The notes beneath the pieces are model-generated. The model saw only the letters and a list, made by a program, of their open reading frames with translations. It was not told where the DNA came from and searched no databases. From Apostichopus japonicus (lineage: Eukaryota; Echinodermata; Holothuroidea; Aspidochirotida; Stichopodidae): 64,000 nucleotides of DNA. Location of the stretch: NCBI RefSeq assembly GCF_037975245.1, contig NC_092562.1, positions 31,064,554 through 31,128,553 on the forward strand. Reading direction: 5' to 3'. Below, in pieces: positions 11,980 to 24,190 of this stretch. The stretch's first letter is position 1. Each line of letters opens with the position of its first letter. A program made the position numbers and the translations under genes.

Positions 11980-12114
11980 TATTTTCACAATTGTTTCCAC
12001 TGAATCCAGGAGGACAAAGACACAGACCAGTTAAATCTGAGCAAACTCCTCCGTTGATACAAGGTTCACATGTATTAGTACAGTCAGGTGGACTCCACAT
12101 GTTCTGTGGACATT
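11980..12114 (-). CDS. Exon: EGF-like repeat 1 (Tie-type, eight cysteines)
   Basis: This 135-nt, 45-codon exon is phase 1 on both ends (acceptor TTTACATTTTAG, donor GTAAGT). The translation starts CPQNMWSPPDCTNTCEPC and continues INGGVCSDLTGLCLC and PPGFSGNNC. Eight cysteines are present in the laminin-EGF-like pattern of Tie/TEK EGF1, whose vertebrate form also has an aromatic-GP/PP-x-C start, NNGVC/NGGVC and CICPPGF. It joins module B in frame (junction codon GAA) and EGF2 in frame (junction codon ATT). This is the most diagnostic exon in the window for the Tie family. Other multi-EGF proteins (MEGF type) share the fold, but not the Ig-EGF junction seen here. Confidence 0.88.
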
Positions 12115-12237
12115 CTAAAATGTAAAAGAATATATTATAACATTGATGAATCAGCTTGCATTTTGTTCTTTCTTGTTTTCATACATTTTGTTCTTCATAA
12201 AGTATTGGAAATACAAAGGTTCTACAGTACAAATCTT

Positions 12238-12323
12238 TAACATACAACATGGTATCCTTGATGTATTTCAAAGTTTTTATTAATCAAATCTATTTAAACA
12301 TACAACATGGTATCCTTGATGTA
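12238..12323 (+). repeat. Direct duplication of a ~26-bp segment
   Basis: ACATACAACATGGTATCC and the following TTGATGTA occur at about 12240 and again at about 12298, 59 bp apart. This may be a local replication slip or the remnant of an excised insertion. Confidence 0.7.
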
Positions 12324-13020
12324 AAGTGAAGCCTGTAGGCAAACTGTCTAAGCTTAGTGCCACCACGGTATGGCGCGAAGCGTTCAATAAAAGTTTGGCC
12401 AAAAATGCCTCCAAGATCGCTGGAAATGGCACTTCCCAGGCCTTGTAGGTTGCATCTAAGCATTTTCTATTTGAAATTACTAGCCATATTATACCTTATC
12501 TACTTGTTATGGGGTACCTGTAACTTTATGCCAAAAAGACATTCGTCTTGTCTTTCATCATGCTATGAGCAAGGCATATACCACAAACACATACATGCAC
12601 ATACACACCATTTAGATTGCATAGCTAACCATTGTTATTTGTACCAAAAAGTCAGTGCATGAAATATGAACACTTAAAGAATGTTATCAGTCATGAAAAT
12701 TTCAGTAAACTCAACCGCCAGTCTTAACTGATTGCACAGATATACATTATGTATGTCAGTATCTCATCCCACACTACATTTTTACACATTGCAATCTTCC
12801 CTGCCTAAAGTAAATACCATCCTATAGACTCCACTGTTTTGGGCCAAAAACAGTCAAGATTGAATATCTACCCTGCAGTTAGAATGCTAGCCATACTGAA
12901 TGCTAATCTTCACAAATTCATGATTAAACACAAAGTGTACTATCTCAGTGGTCAACCCGAATTTATTTTTACACAGGAAAGTAGAAGACACTTGTGTTTA
13001 CAATCGGATGATGAATCCTA

Positions 13021-13690
13021 GGCCTTGTTCACACTTAAGAACGCACTCGCCTCAAGTCCGCAGGGACGATTATAATTCCCTTAGTGTGAACGCTCGTGTA
13101 CTCTTACTTCAAGCCCCCGCGTGCACTCTTAAGAATACTCCTCCTTTCAGGGTTTCTTCAATCCCTCTTGCGTTCTTAATAATTGTAATGTGAACAGTCG
13201 CGGACTTATGGTGAACCAAGATCTTCCGATTAATTTATAATATCCGCTCTATCCAGTTGCAATTTGGCGGGTAAATTTTTGAACGTGCAATTGGCCTACG
13301 GCACCAATCTGTCTTAGTGTACAGACCAGTGAGGCATACCTATGTTGTGCTTGTTTGTTCAAGTATCAGTGTATCACCTTTCCTAACCAAAGCACTGCCT
13401 AACGACTCCAAACTCACAGGTTTTTGAAGAGGCCAAATTGGTAATTTTATGTTAATTGCGAAAAGGATGATTCAGAATCGGTTGAAACGGCAATTACTAA
13501 AGGCTAAAACCATAACGTAGGGCCTATCCTATAATGAAGTTAAACTAGCCTATGCATAGACCTTACTAGGTCTTTAGACCTAACATTAAATGCCTTTGAT
13601 GTTGGATTAGCCTCAAATTACACATCAGCAGTAGAACAGTGACTAACAAGATCATTTGCTCATCCAATTGAAGGGTTTGTGAAGTGGTAT
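13021..13690 (+). mobile_element. GGCCTTGTT-ended transposon, copy 1 (right part replaced or rearranged)
   Basis: It starts GGCCTTGTTCACACTTAAG and is collinear, with divergence, with the element at 17177-18049. Shared stretches include TTCCCTTAGTGTGAACGC, CCGCTCTATCCAGTTGCAAT and AACATTAAATG. Its right side runs into a 165-bp hairpin (13699-13863), not the expected inverted GGCC terminus. There is no coding capacity. Confidence 0.7.
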
Positions 13691-13698
13691 GGATTGGG

Positions 13699-13863
13699 TT
13701 TGAAATTTGAATACAGTATATACTATTTATGTGCCATAACTGAACGTGATGGCGCAGTGGTGTACCTAGTGGTACGTACCAAATTACGTATTACTCCGTA
13801 CACCACTGCGCCAGGACATTCAATTATCGCACATAAATAGTATACTGTATTCAAATTTCAAAT
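13699..13863. repeat. Near-perfect hairpin (snapback repeat), ~65-bp arms
   Basis: The arm beginning TTTGAAATTTGAATACAGTA (13699) pairs with the arm ending TACTGTATTCAAATTTCAAA-type sequence (13863). The loop is about 32 bp and the arm bases GGCGCAGTGGTGTAC / GTACACCACTGCGCC match exactly. It is probably a small foldback MITE or a terminal palindrome of the adjoining element. Confidence 0.85.
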
Positions 13864-13869
13864 CAATTG

Positions 13870-15184
13870 TGGCAACGGCAAACCACAGGGAAATGACCTA
13901 TTCACGCCTCAGTACTTGGGGTAGTTTATGCTATCAAGTAACAACTTATTAATGCTCAGTGAACTTGAGGAATGCCTATCTATGGGCAGGTTTGATCGAC
14001 ATGCCTGAAATACTTACACAATGTACTTTTGTGGTGGTTGCACAGTGGTGGTATATTGTTCAGTTCTATACTAGCACTATACAAAAAAGGACTATACAAA
14101 AAAGGTCAGCATCACCTACCTACTGAATAGGATTTGTGTAAATAGACTGGCAAGAATCCATTCAACGCTTTTCAAGATCAAATTGTTTTGCAAAACCTTT
14201 GACAGTGAGAACTTCCATGCAACTGTGCAAATATACCCACCTTTTTTTTCACTTAAGCTGTTATCTATTATTGTGTTGGCAAGATTGATGAAAGATGTAC
14301 CATGCATGGCTCTGTCTTGACAAAGCTTCTGTTACACATGGCTGCCTATTTTACTTCTTTGAATGAAATCATTATAGGAACTATATGATATCTAGTATGA
14401 CTCATGGCAGCATTTGTCTGTTCAAAATTTCTATGTGTTTGCACAGAATGTAAATAGTTACTTAATTCTGCTTATTAAGAATTTACGGGAATTAAATTTT
14501 TATTCACATAAACCTTTTTATTTCTGTAATATTCAAGCATCCATATTCATTATGCACCAGGTTTAACTACTATAAGCAGAGCAAGAGTTGATCCCTTCTT
14601 CTTTACCTTGCACTACCGGGGTAGAGCCTATAGATACATTGTTGCTTTGATTTCTGCACCATTGTCTTCAAGATATTAAATATTAAAGGGAGATTTTAGT
14701 GACTGCAAATTTAAGACCTAAGATATCTGAAACCTGTAGAAAGGTAAAACTAAGGTAAGGGAGCAGGAGGGCCATGTCCACATGCCTACCTGAACTACAG
14801 TAGGGCATTTTATATTGTGTAAGTTTGTTAAATAAAACTAAACTGTTCCTGTTAGCCACATAAAACACACATGCAGGCACACATGTGATCCCAGAGTTTA
14901 CCCGCTGATATTATCATACAAGCTTTTAGCTCTCATTATAAATAGGTGGTTAATTGTTCAAGAAAGGGCTGGTACTGTTGAGTAGTGATGAAATGACATC
15001 GCATATTAGGTATACTTTATATTTATATGCAAATGCTCCTAATTTGAATGTTATATGTAATTATATGTTGACAGAATGGTTTCATTTACTCAAGAGCAGA
15101 ACATATTTGGTTCTTAAGCTTGAAGTTAGTTTTAGAGTAACCTCTAGCTATGTTTGTAGTTGAGTTGCAGTAGTTGAGAAGGGA
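13870..15184. other. Intron; nothing recognised
   Basis: AT-rich, with no supported exon or element boundary on either strand. Confidence 0.35.
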
Positions 15185-16570
15185 GCAAGAAGCACTTATT
15201 AGCCCAGATGAGTCCAAATGGCAGAGAGCCATGGGCAAGGTGGATGAAATCTCTATATGACAATGATAGAGAAGTTGCCAATGGATTGAAAGGCAGTTGG
15301 CAACAAGTGGGTGTTCAAAGTCTGGTGCTGAGGGCTCAGTTGAAGGGTACGAAGCTCAACTTGTGACAACAGGATTCTCTGAGACATTTGGAAATGAGAA
15401 TGATGAAACCTTTTGCCCAGTGATCAAGTTTGAATCACTTAGAACTGCCACAGCCTTTAGCAGTGAAGAACGGACTGAAGCTGCATCAGATGGACATGAA
15501 AACTGCCTTTTTAAATGGCAGCCTTGGAGAGACCTGTGCATACATATGTAACAGCCAGAGGGTTTTGTTTTGTCAATGGCCAATAACACCTTCTATGCAA
15601 ACTAATTAAGCAAAGCATTTATGGCCTGAAGCAGTCGCCCCAATGTGATTCCTGCCTCTACAGGGCCTCAGAAGGAGAGGTGTTTATCATTGCCGTTTAT
15701 GTTGATGATATTCTCTTGGCTGAAAAGGGTTATAAACGAATGGAACAAGTCATCTCTCGCCTATCAGTTTGAAGTGAAGTTTATAGAAGAACTCCATATT
15801 TCTTGTTATGGTGTAGATCAAGGACTGTACTTTTCTCAGGCGCGTATCCAGGGGGGGCGTTGGGGGCACGTGCCCCCCGGGTAAGAAAAAGAGGAGAGAA
15901 AAAAAAAAAGAGAAGAAAAAAGGGAAAAAGAGGGGGGGAAGAGGATGAAGGAGAAGGAAGCGAAAACCGATGGTGGCGCTCCGCTTAGATAGTAATTCGC
16001 GCCCCTGGGTTAGAAAATCCTGGATACGCCGCTGAATCTGCTGTGGGCAGTTTGCTGTACCTATCAACTATGACAAGACCAAATATAACCTATGCATGAG
16101 CAGTATGGCAAGGTTCATTTCCAATCCAACCCATGGGTTGGATTGGCAATGCAGTAGCACTGTACAGTCATCAAACGTATTATGCGTTCCTTAAAGGTAT
16201 CCTAAACTTTGCTCTAATGTACAGCAAAGATGGCTCAAAGACTTCATTTGATACTCATATGCTGACTGGGCAGAAGATATCGATGACCAAATATCAAGCT
16301 CAGGATATTTGTTCCAGACAAGTGGAACTGCAGTCAGTTGGAAGAGCAGAAACAAGTGCTGCACTCTCTACTGTGGAAGCTGAATACATGGCATTGGTGA
16401 GTGCTGCATAAGAAGCAGTTTGGTTGCAGGGACTAAACACCCATTTAAAAAGTGAATCTACCATAAAAAAATTTAAAAATCATGAATTGCAAGGGGACAA
16501 ATTTAAACAGCTGAGAAAGACTGTGGAGTCAAAGAATTGACTGGACCTTTTGCCTGCAATTGAAGAGTGT
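15185..16570 (+). pseudogene. Decayed Ty1/copia-type retrotransposon pol fragment (RT-RNase H)
   Basis: Several frames together give a recognisable copia polymerase order. First comes an RT start (SPDESKWQRAMGKVDE), then EGYEAQLVTTGFSETFG and DETFCPVIKFESLRT near 15345-15450. The catalytic YVDD box is AVYVDDILLA (YVDD codons at 15698-15709), followed by SAVGSLLYLSTMTRPN near 16035-16085. The RNase H end is TSAALSTVEAEYMALVSAA near 16360-16410. Several frameshifts and stops separate these parts, and no gag, integrase or LTRs were seen, so it is dead. A ~195-bp MITE interrupts it at 15839-16033. The plus orientation is opposite to the host gene, in whose B-to-EGF1 intron it lies. Copia elements are a minority class in animals. 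Confidence 0.82.
15839..16033. mobile_element. Small MITE inserted in the copia relic
   Basis: The left end GCGCGTATCCAGGG and the right end CCTGGATACGCCGC are inverted copies. The GC- and purine-rich interior interrupts the copia reading between GLYFSQ and SAVGSLL, so the insertion post-dates the copia element. The target duplication was not resolved. Confidence 0.72.
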
Positions 16571-17176
16571 TAAAATATTAAAGTAATCTCATGTCGGACT
16601 GTATTTATACTGTATCTTTGTGTTATGCGTTAGCGTTATTTTTGTTAAGTATATGAACCCTCAAAAAATTGCATTATACTGTTACTCTTTATATAAACTC
16701 TGATGTCAAAGAGCCTGTAGAAATTACTGAGAAAGTTTCATGCCTGTAGTTTTATGAGAATGAAGTTCTGTACAAAGTAAACAGAAACTCAGAGCTAGCC
16801 TATGGATAGGTAATCACAACTTTGTTTGCAAAGCAGGGCTTTTTATGTACAGGTACCACAAAAAGTATATTTAATACGTGGTAAAATAGACAAGTATTCT
16901 TGTATTGTTAGAATAGAAAAAAACATATTTTAGAAAACTGGGACTAATTCATAAACCCTTTACACATTTTGCACAGAAAGCAACAAATTTTCAACAAGTT
17001 TTATGAATATCCCAGCCTTTGCTGCATATATAACACTGATATATTTAACACAATGTGTTCATTTTGAAAAGCTTTTCTTAACTATTTCCTTGCTATTATT
17101 TGGTCAGTGAAGCATTTCTTCCTTTCAGGAAGTGCTAAAAGATGAGAATGTGGGGGCAATAGATCAACTTCATTTG
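16571..17176. other. Intron; nothing recognised
   Basis: It may contain the unrecognised 3' tail of the copia relic. Confidence 0.3.
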
Positions 17177-18049
17177 GGCCTTGTTCATGCTTCAGAACTC
17201 ACCCGTACTTCTAGTCTGCATTGGTGATTCCCTTAGTGTGAACGCCAAATACTAATACTTAAAGTCCACGGGCCGTCTTAAGAATAGTCCTCCTTTGGGG
17301 GCTTCTTCAATCCCTCTTGCGTTTTTAATAAATATAATATGAACGGTAAGTTATATAAGTTATATAATATCCGCTCTATCCAGTTGCAATTGGACGGGTA
17401 TTTCTGAAGGTGCAGTACGTAAGTGGGTTTGTTTGTAAACGTATCCAGGCAGTTGCCTTTCTTAACGAAACACTACCGAACAAGGCTATACGTGCACCCA
17501 TTTCATTTTCCTTTGAGCCTATTCGACCAACACTGCTAACAAGTTACCCTAAAGGTTGTCAGACAAACACAAACTGAAAAACGTAGTCCACTTAAATGTA
17601 ATAAACTTTAATTCACTGTACACCGACTGCACAGATTTTTGAAGAGACCAAAATTGGTTATTTTTTGTTTATTTCAAAACAGATGTTTTGGGGTTCGGTT
17701 ACCATGGCAATTAGTAAACCATTATGTCTAGACTGGCCTACAATGAAGTTATATCAGCTAGGCATAGATCTTACTAGGTCTTTGGACCAAACATTAAATG
17801 ACTTTTATGTTGGTTAGCCTCAAATATGACATCAGCAGTAAAACGCTGACTAGCAAGATCTTTCACTCATCCATTGAAGGGTTTGGAAGAAATTTGAATC
17901 TGGTTTAACGTGTATAGTGGAAATGATAGTGGTATGGAGTGCTTTGAATACAGTGAGCGATATGCAATATTGTGGGACAGTGGTGTACAGAGTAGTACTT
18001 TATTAGTACTTAATACGAAACTCATTCGTTCTTAAATGTAAACAAGGCC
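17177..18049 (+). mobile_element. GGCCTTGTT-ended non-autonomous transposon, copy 2 (complete)
   Basis: The left end GGCCTTGTTCATGCTTCAGA and the right end TTCTTAAATGTAAACAAGGCC form imperfect TIRs. The interior aligns with 13021-13690. Its last bases overlap the first unit of the satellite beginning at 18047. Confidence 0.7.
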
Positions 18050-19696
18050 TTGTTTTCACACCTAAACCCTTGCAATAAACAAGACATTTAGTTAACTTAT
18101 TTCATAAGGGACCATTGCCAAATCTAATCGCTGTCATGAAGGCGTGTGCTCACAAGGCTATTGTTCACTTCTTCAGCTTGGTTATTCACTTGAGTGATCA
18201 GCTCTCAGCTGAGACTAAGGGGAAAATGGGAAAATGTAAATAGCTGATATGACCTTTTTACCCTTGCGCAGTATGTCAATCTCACAAGTGGACTTAATAC
18301 GAAACTCATTCATTCTTCAATGTCAACAAGGCCTTGTTTTCACACCTAAACCCTTGCAATGAAAAAGAAATTTAGTTAACTTATTTCATAAGGGACCATT
18401 GCCAAATCTAATCGCTGTCATGAAGGCGTGTGCTCACAAGGCTATTGTTCACTTCTTCAGCTTGGTTATACACTTGAGTGATCAGCTTTCAGCTGAGACT
18501 AAGGGAAAAATGGGAAAATGTGAACAGCTGATATAACCTTTTTACCCTTGCGCAGTATGTTAATCTCACAAGCGGACTTAATACGAAACTCACTCGTTCT
18601 TGAATGTCAACAAGGCCTTGTTTTCACACCTTGTTTCCACACCTAAACCCTTGCAACAAAAAAGAAATTTAGTTAAACTTATTTCATAAGGGACCATTGC
18701 CAAATCTAATCGCTGTCATGAAGGCGTGTGCTCACAAGGCTATTGTTCACTTCTTCAGCTTGGTTATACACTTGAGTGATCAGCTCTCAGTTGAGACTAA
18801 GGGAAAAATGGGAAAATGTGAACAGCTGATATGACCTTTTTACCCTTGCGCAGTATGTTAATCTCACAAGCGGACTTAATACGAAACTCACTCGTTCTTG
18901 GATGTCAACAAGGCCTTGTTTTCACACCTTGTTTCCACACCTAAACCCTTGCAACAAAAAAGAAATTTAGTTAAACTTATTTCATAAGGGACCATTGCCA
19001 AATCTAATCGCTGTCATGAAGGCGTGTGCTCACAAGGCTATTGTTCACTTCTTCAGCTTGGTTATACACTTGAGTGATCAGCTCTCAGCTGAGACTAAGG
19101 GAAAAATGGGAAAATGTGAACAGCTGATATAACCTTTTTACCCTTGCGCAGTATGTTAATCTCACAAGCGGACTTAATACGAAACTCACTCGTTCTTGAA
19201 TGTCAACAAGGCCTTGTTTTCACACCTTGTTTCCACACCTAAACCCTTGCAACAAAAAAGAAATTTAGTTAAACTTATTTCATAAGGGACCATTGCCAAA
19301 TCTAATCGCTGTCATGAAGGCGTGTGCTCACAAGGCTATTGTTCACTTCTTCAGCTTGGTTATACACTTGAGTGATCAGCTCTCAGCTGAGACTAAGGGA
19401 AAAATGGGAAAATGTTAACAGCTGATATGACCTTTTTACCCTTGCGCAGTATGTTAATCTCACAAGCGGACTTAATACGAAACTCACTCGTTCTTGAATG
19501 TCAACAAGGCCTTGTTTTCACACCTTGTTTCCACACCTAAACCCTTGCAACAAAAAAGAAATTTAGTTAAACTTATTTCATAAGGGACCATTGCCAAATC
19601 TAATCGCTGTCATGAAGGCGTGTGCTCACAAGGCTATTGTTCACTTCTTCAGCTTGGTTATACACTTGAGTGATCAGCTCTCAGCTGAGACTAAGA
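18047..19696 (+). repeat. ~298-bp satellite array, five full units plus a partial
   Basis: The junction motif AACAAGGCCTTGTTTTCACA recurs with GGCC at 18047, 18330, 18614, 18912, 19210 and 19508. Periods are 283, 284, 298, 298 and 298 bp. The longer units carry an extra 14 bp (a CACCTTGTTTC duplication). The last units are nearly identical, indicating recent amplification. Each unit begins and ends with the terminal motif of the transposon next to it. The array stops abruptly after GCTGAGACTAAG. Confidence 0.93.
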
Positions 19697-22600
19697 TTTA
19701 ATGAGGGGGAGGGGGGGCAGTCTATGACATCATTGGTGTGGACAATGAAATTTTTTGTTTAGGACCGAGATGAATAACATTTAGTTTTGAATAATGATTA
19801 AGTTTCACAGGTTAACTTTTTCTGGTCTAAAGCTATCAGGCATCAACAATCGATTCAAGTTTATTTTGTTTGTACGATTGTGTCGAATTAGTGCACAGTT
19901 TTTTAAAGCCTATTTGTAATGCAGTATGCCAGTAGGCTTAGTGTATTATAGGTTGGCATTTGGAAGTTGTATCTATTTTGTACAGTCAAGTAACATGGTA
20001 GTAGTTAGGTCCCTGGTGACTTGATAAATAGTTTTGTGATAGCCTAATTAAAGTGACTGACAAATGATCACCAAAGATGCATGACTGATATAAATCACTT
20101 AGATCAGGATATCAGTGACTAAAAAAACAGCGGTTGTTATTTATGTTGTTTTCTTACTTATTTCAAACAGAAGGATTGACAACGTTAACAAGCACCAGAC
20201 ACTGCCAAAACCAATACGCTTTGTACGTGTGCAAATAACAATATGATTTACACACTGACATTGTTCGCGGAAGAAAACGTGCATAGCATCTTGAACTTGT
20301 TGTAGGTTGACTTTCGACATTGGTCGGACCACTGATTACTATAGAAAATGAGATGAATGGACTACAGGAGTAAATATACAATGTTTTCTCCGCCTACTGT
20401 GCCAAAAATTAAGAGGAGTCTGTTATCTATGAGCAGAGGCTAGGCTAGTAGATTGTCATTATAGCAGTGTTCAAGTTACGTTTGCTGTTGCAATGGCGGA
20501 ACAAGTTACAGTAAAGGAACTTATTTTTATTCTTCTACTGCATGTCATGTAACATGAGATTTTATGATAACTTAGTGTTTAATGGGCACCGCAGATGGCA
20601 AATATGACCCTCTGTGATATTTATGTTTGTATATGTTCACATGTTTAGGTTATATACCCAGACTGGCACATGTATTGTAAGCTTTGGAGCCTATCGGGTT
20701 ATATTACACTTAGGCTGTATATGTTAGTGACTGTAGGGGGGTTCGCTAATAGCGCCCTCGGATAGTCCTCACCGAAGCATTGTTTTAAAGTGGCCACGCC
20801 CATGTGTCGCTAAACGTAATTGTTGCACACATAACAGTGTAGGCGTTGGTACTGACTTGTTTCCCACCGGATCTTAGTAAATTGTTTCAGTAATGTTTAG
20901 GATAAGTTGAAATGGACCAAATGTTTATCAAATTTTGAGCTGCCATTTATATTAGGAAAAAATCCCCATATGTTGGGTAATACAGTTGGAAACAAAAGTT
21001 AGGGTAATATGAAAGTGAGCCCCCAGTGATGTTCCATTTGATGCATATGTCAAAGGGTAAACTGCTCATGTATTGTTGTATTTTCCAGTTATCATTGTGT
21101 CCGAGGAACATCACCTAGATATGTCTAAGATCAATTTTAGCTCACTTTGCCAACTTAAAGTCGCCTTCCAAATTATATCTAATAAATTAAAGAAGTGCCT
21201 ATGATGAATGGTGAGGCTACACTGCTTCTTATACCTTTAGAAACTATTCAAGTGGTTTTCTTGTTTTCTTCTTTCACATTTAGAGCTCGATAGAGGGGAG
21301 AGTTATTCACTGCTTGCCAAGTAAACCAATCTTTGACTGGTCATTTGTGTCACCCTATCTCCACCATGGGTGTCACCACACGGACAACCTTACCACTCCC
21401 GGCTTTACATATATGTATAACCAGTCACACGCTTTAAAAAAAAAATAGAAAGATGGATCGAGTTCATAACATTGGCACGGAACTGAGATCGTTTCGAAAA
21501 CGAGACTCTGGACTAACCATGTTTTGTTCACAGCTATATGGTAGCCTATTATACGCTATAAGTATTCATTTGCACTGCAAAAGTAACTTAACAAGAGAAA
21601 AAGTGAGTGGATGATTATTTGCAGGGTAAGCTGTAACTATTGCAATCTGTGATGTGGTGTTCTCTGTATTGGTGATTTTTGTTTCGAATTTGCAATATAT
21701 TAATTTGAAATATAAAGTGAGATATAGAAAAGTTTTGCAAACCTGTGGCATTGGGTGCTCAATGCATGGAGGTAACAGTAGTTGCAACGATCTACGATTC
21801 TGAGCCTAGGCTAGGCCAAAAATCTTCATGTAACCATGACATTGATCCGACCTTTCCTTAGCCTATTCAATTCTGAAAGGTTCCACCCATATGGTGCCTT
21901 AACGTACTGTTCATTTTCAAAGAGACTACCACTCAATCACAAACAAAAGCCTAAATCAGCAAGGCCTATTGTAACCCTTATGAAAGGATGCTATCAACCA
22001 CTGCTGACTGTGGAAGCACTCTAAACATGCAAACAGACTCAAGCTCCGCCCACTCTGCATATTACTGAGAGCCAGTAGAGCTGTGGTCATGCTTAACTGA
22101 TTTCAATGAATAGACAATAGACGCTCACACGCGATTAGATTTGGCAATGTTCCCTAAAGAGATTTATAACTTGAGCTCAATCATACATATGACTACAAAC
22201 TTGAAAGCCAATGACCTATTGAAACCACAAGACTGTTGCCATTTATATTTCAATCTTAACCCCAAATTCCTTTCTTCACTAAAAACTACCACTGATAGTA
22301 ACAGAGAGAATACAATATTGCATAAACATATCTACAACAATTCAACATAGTGGAGGGCAGGAGAACTAGCGGCAGCCATTTGCGGAACAGCTACACGTAC
22401 CCGAATACACAATGCACATACTTTGAATATGCAATACACATACCCTGAATACAAAAAACAAAACGGGAGAGGCACTGCTCCCAAACATTCCCCAAAAGCC
22501 TTCCCAATTCATAAAGGATACTTATCGGGCTACGCACAAAATATGTCCAAATATTCTTTCTTCTGAAAACACCAAGAAAGGTCCAGATTACAACAGTTCC

Positions 22601-22840
22601 GAGTGAATTATTGGATCAAAAAGAATCCAAGCAGGAAACGAACATTCTAAACACTTTGAGTGGTAGAATGATAAAGGAATTGACCGGAAGGTATACTATA
22701 CTCTACTCTAGTCACTGTCTACTCTAGGTACTGTAGTATGAGAGTGCTAATATTGTGAGAAGACAGCAAAGTGAGGAAAAAGTAAATATGAAGAAACCTA
22801 TATTAGTATATAAGATGTGAAAATCAAACAAAATACCCAC
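19697..22840. other. 3.1-kb intron stretch; nothing recognised
   Basis: Several short open frames occur (for example near 20163-20340, minus) but none has splice support or family resemblance. Confidence 0.35.
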
Positions 22841-23101
22841 CTCTGACAATCACATTCATGATGGCATGAATTTGTTTACTGTATGCACCCTGTTCCTGGC
22901 TCTCAAAGACAACAGATTTCAAAGCACTAGCATCACCACAAGATGTCTTTCCCACACAAGAGCTGCCTGTTGACCCGTCTGGATTCCTAATTCCATCCCT
23001 CCTCCAACGAAGCCTTGCCATAGCTACGCTTGACTCAACCATGACAGTCACTTTATCACCCATTGATGCACCAGTGGAATATTCCAAAGCTTTAATAGTT
23101 G
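22841..23101 (-). CDS. Exon: Ig-like module B of the Tie/TEK-like ectodomain (upstream copy)
   Basis: This 261-nt exon encodes 87 codons. The acceptor TTTCTTTTCAG and donor GAG|GTGGGT give phase 1 on both sides, matching module A upstream and EGF1 downstream. It contains ARLRWRRDG (B/C-strand-like tryptophan) and QGAYSKQIHAIMNVIVR. The latter aligns by eye with the end of Tie2 Ig2, where a G-x-Y segment and LIVR directly precede the first EGF repeat. The two cysteines (SSCVGKTSC) are only five residues apart, which is not a canonical Ig disulfide. Reading across the splice gives VIVRE-CPQNMW, so B runs straight into EGF1 as in Tie receptors. A second acceptor about 50 nt upstream is possible but would be phase 2 and break the frame with A. 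The paralogous exon at 788-1048 differs at nine residues. Confidence 0.78.
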
Positions 23102-24190
23102 CTGAAAAGAAATTTAGACGTAAGGTAGTGATACCAGCACACAGTCTGTAATAGTTACAAATTTGTTTCATATTATATTGCTGTGCTATTTGCCTGTACC
23201 TGTATGTTGGTAAACCTGCCTTCAAATTGCCAAAATTATTGCTTCAAGTTTTCTTATTGATTTACATACTTGTTTAATAATCAGACAAATAAACTATGCA
23301 GTTATGTTTATCAAAGTGTGTGTGTACTCTTGTGTGTATGTGCAAACATTGTAAACATTTCACAAACTCCTCTTAAAGGTGAAGATTGTTTCTTCAGATA
23401 TCATGTTTGCAGACTTTTATTTTGGATGACCTTTACATAACAACAAAAAACCACAAGGGTTCAATATATGTTATATATTCCATATGAGATACAACCCAGT
23501 TTCCCTTTAAAAGAGACATCTAACAAGTGTTTACATGATGATCTTCGACCTCTAATTAAAACAATAGGGTTCATCTACATAATATGTGATATTTAAATAC
23601 TGAATATGAAATAAATCCACATTTCCATTCTTCACATTTTCAGACTTGCCTTGTGCTGCCGTCACATGACCATTCAACAGCAGTCTGTTTTAATTCAATA
23701 TGGGGTACGCATACAAAGTTTGATATCCTTCCAATTAAACATCTGTTTTGTGATACACATAGTGCTTCAAGCGAGGCATGAGGCACACATACACAAACAA
23801 AATACACACACAGACACCAAATATGATTGCAAAGGTTTCAATTTAGACTGCTACCATCACATTGATCATATGTGTAGGTGATCAAACACCTCATACCCAT
23901 TTACAGAATGAGACTCAAGGACATGTTTATCATGTACTAAATCAATGTAAAATATTAATGGTCACAATGAAGGTCAAAGGCCAAAACTGACCAAGTTGGT
24001 ATAAAGAAATGGGGTGTTGTGAACTTCTCAACTGCAAGGTTTATGGAATTTTCACTTGTGGGTGTACAGGTATGCATGGAAATGGGTTGAGCATCTATGT
24101 GTGATCAAATCATATTGTTGAAATGTCAGAGACAGGGGCACTGGAATTGAAAGTCTGTTTTATTGTCATATATGAGTGTGCAAAACATGT
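23102..24190. repeat. Duplicated intron block beside module B (paralogous to 1049-2120)
   Basis: This is the partner of the block beside B'. Collinear similarity starts immediately upstream (minus-strand sense) of the exon and fades around 24.2 kb. Confidence 0.75.

Noticed and set aside
20141-20381. Overlapping minus-strand frames of 63 and 72 codons
   Set aside because: No recognisable domain, weak splice context, not duplicated with the receptor exons.
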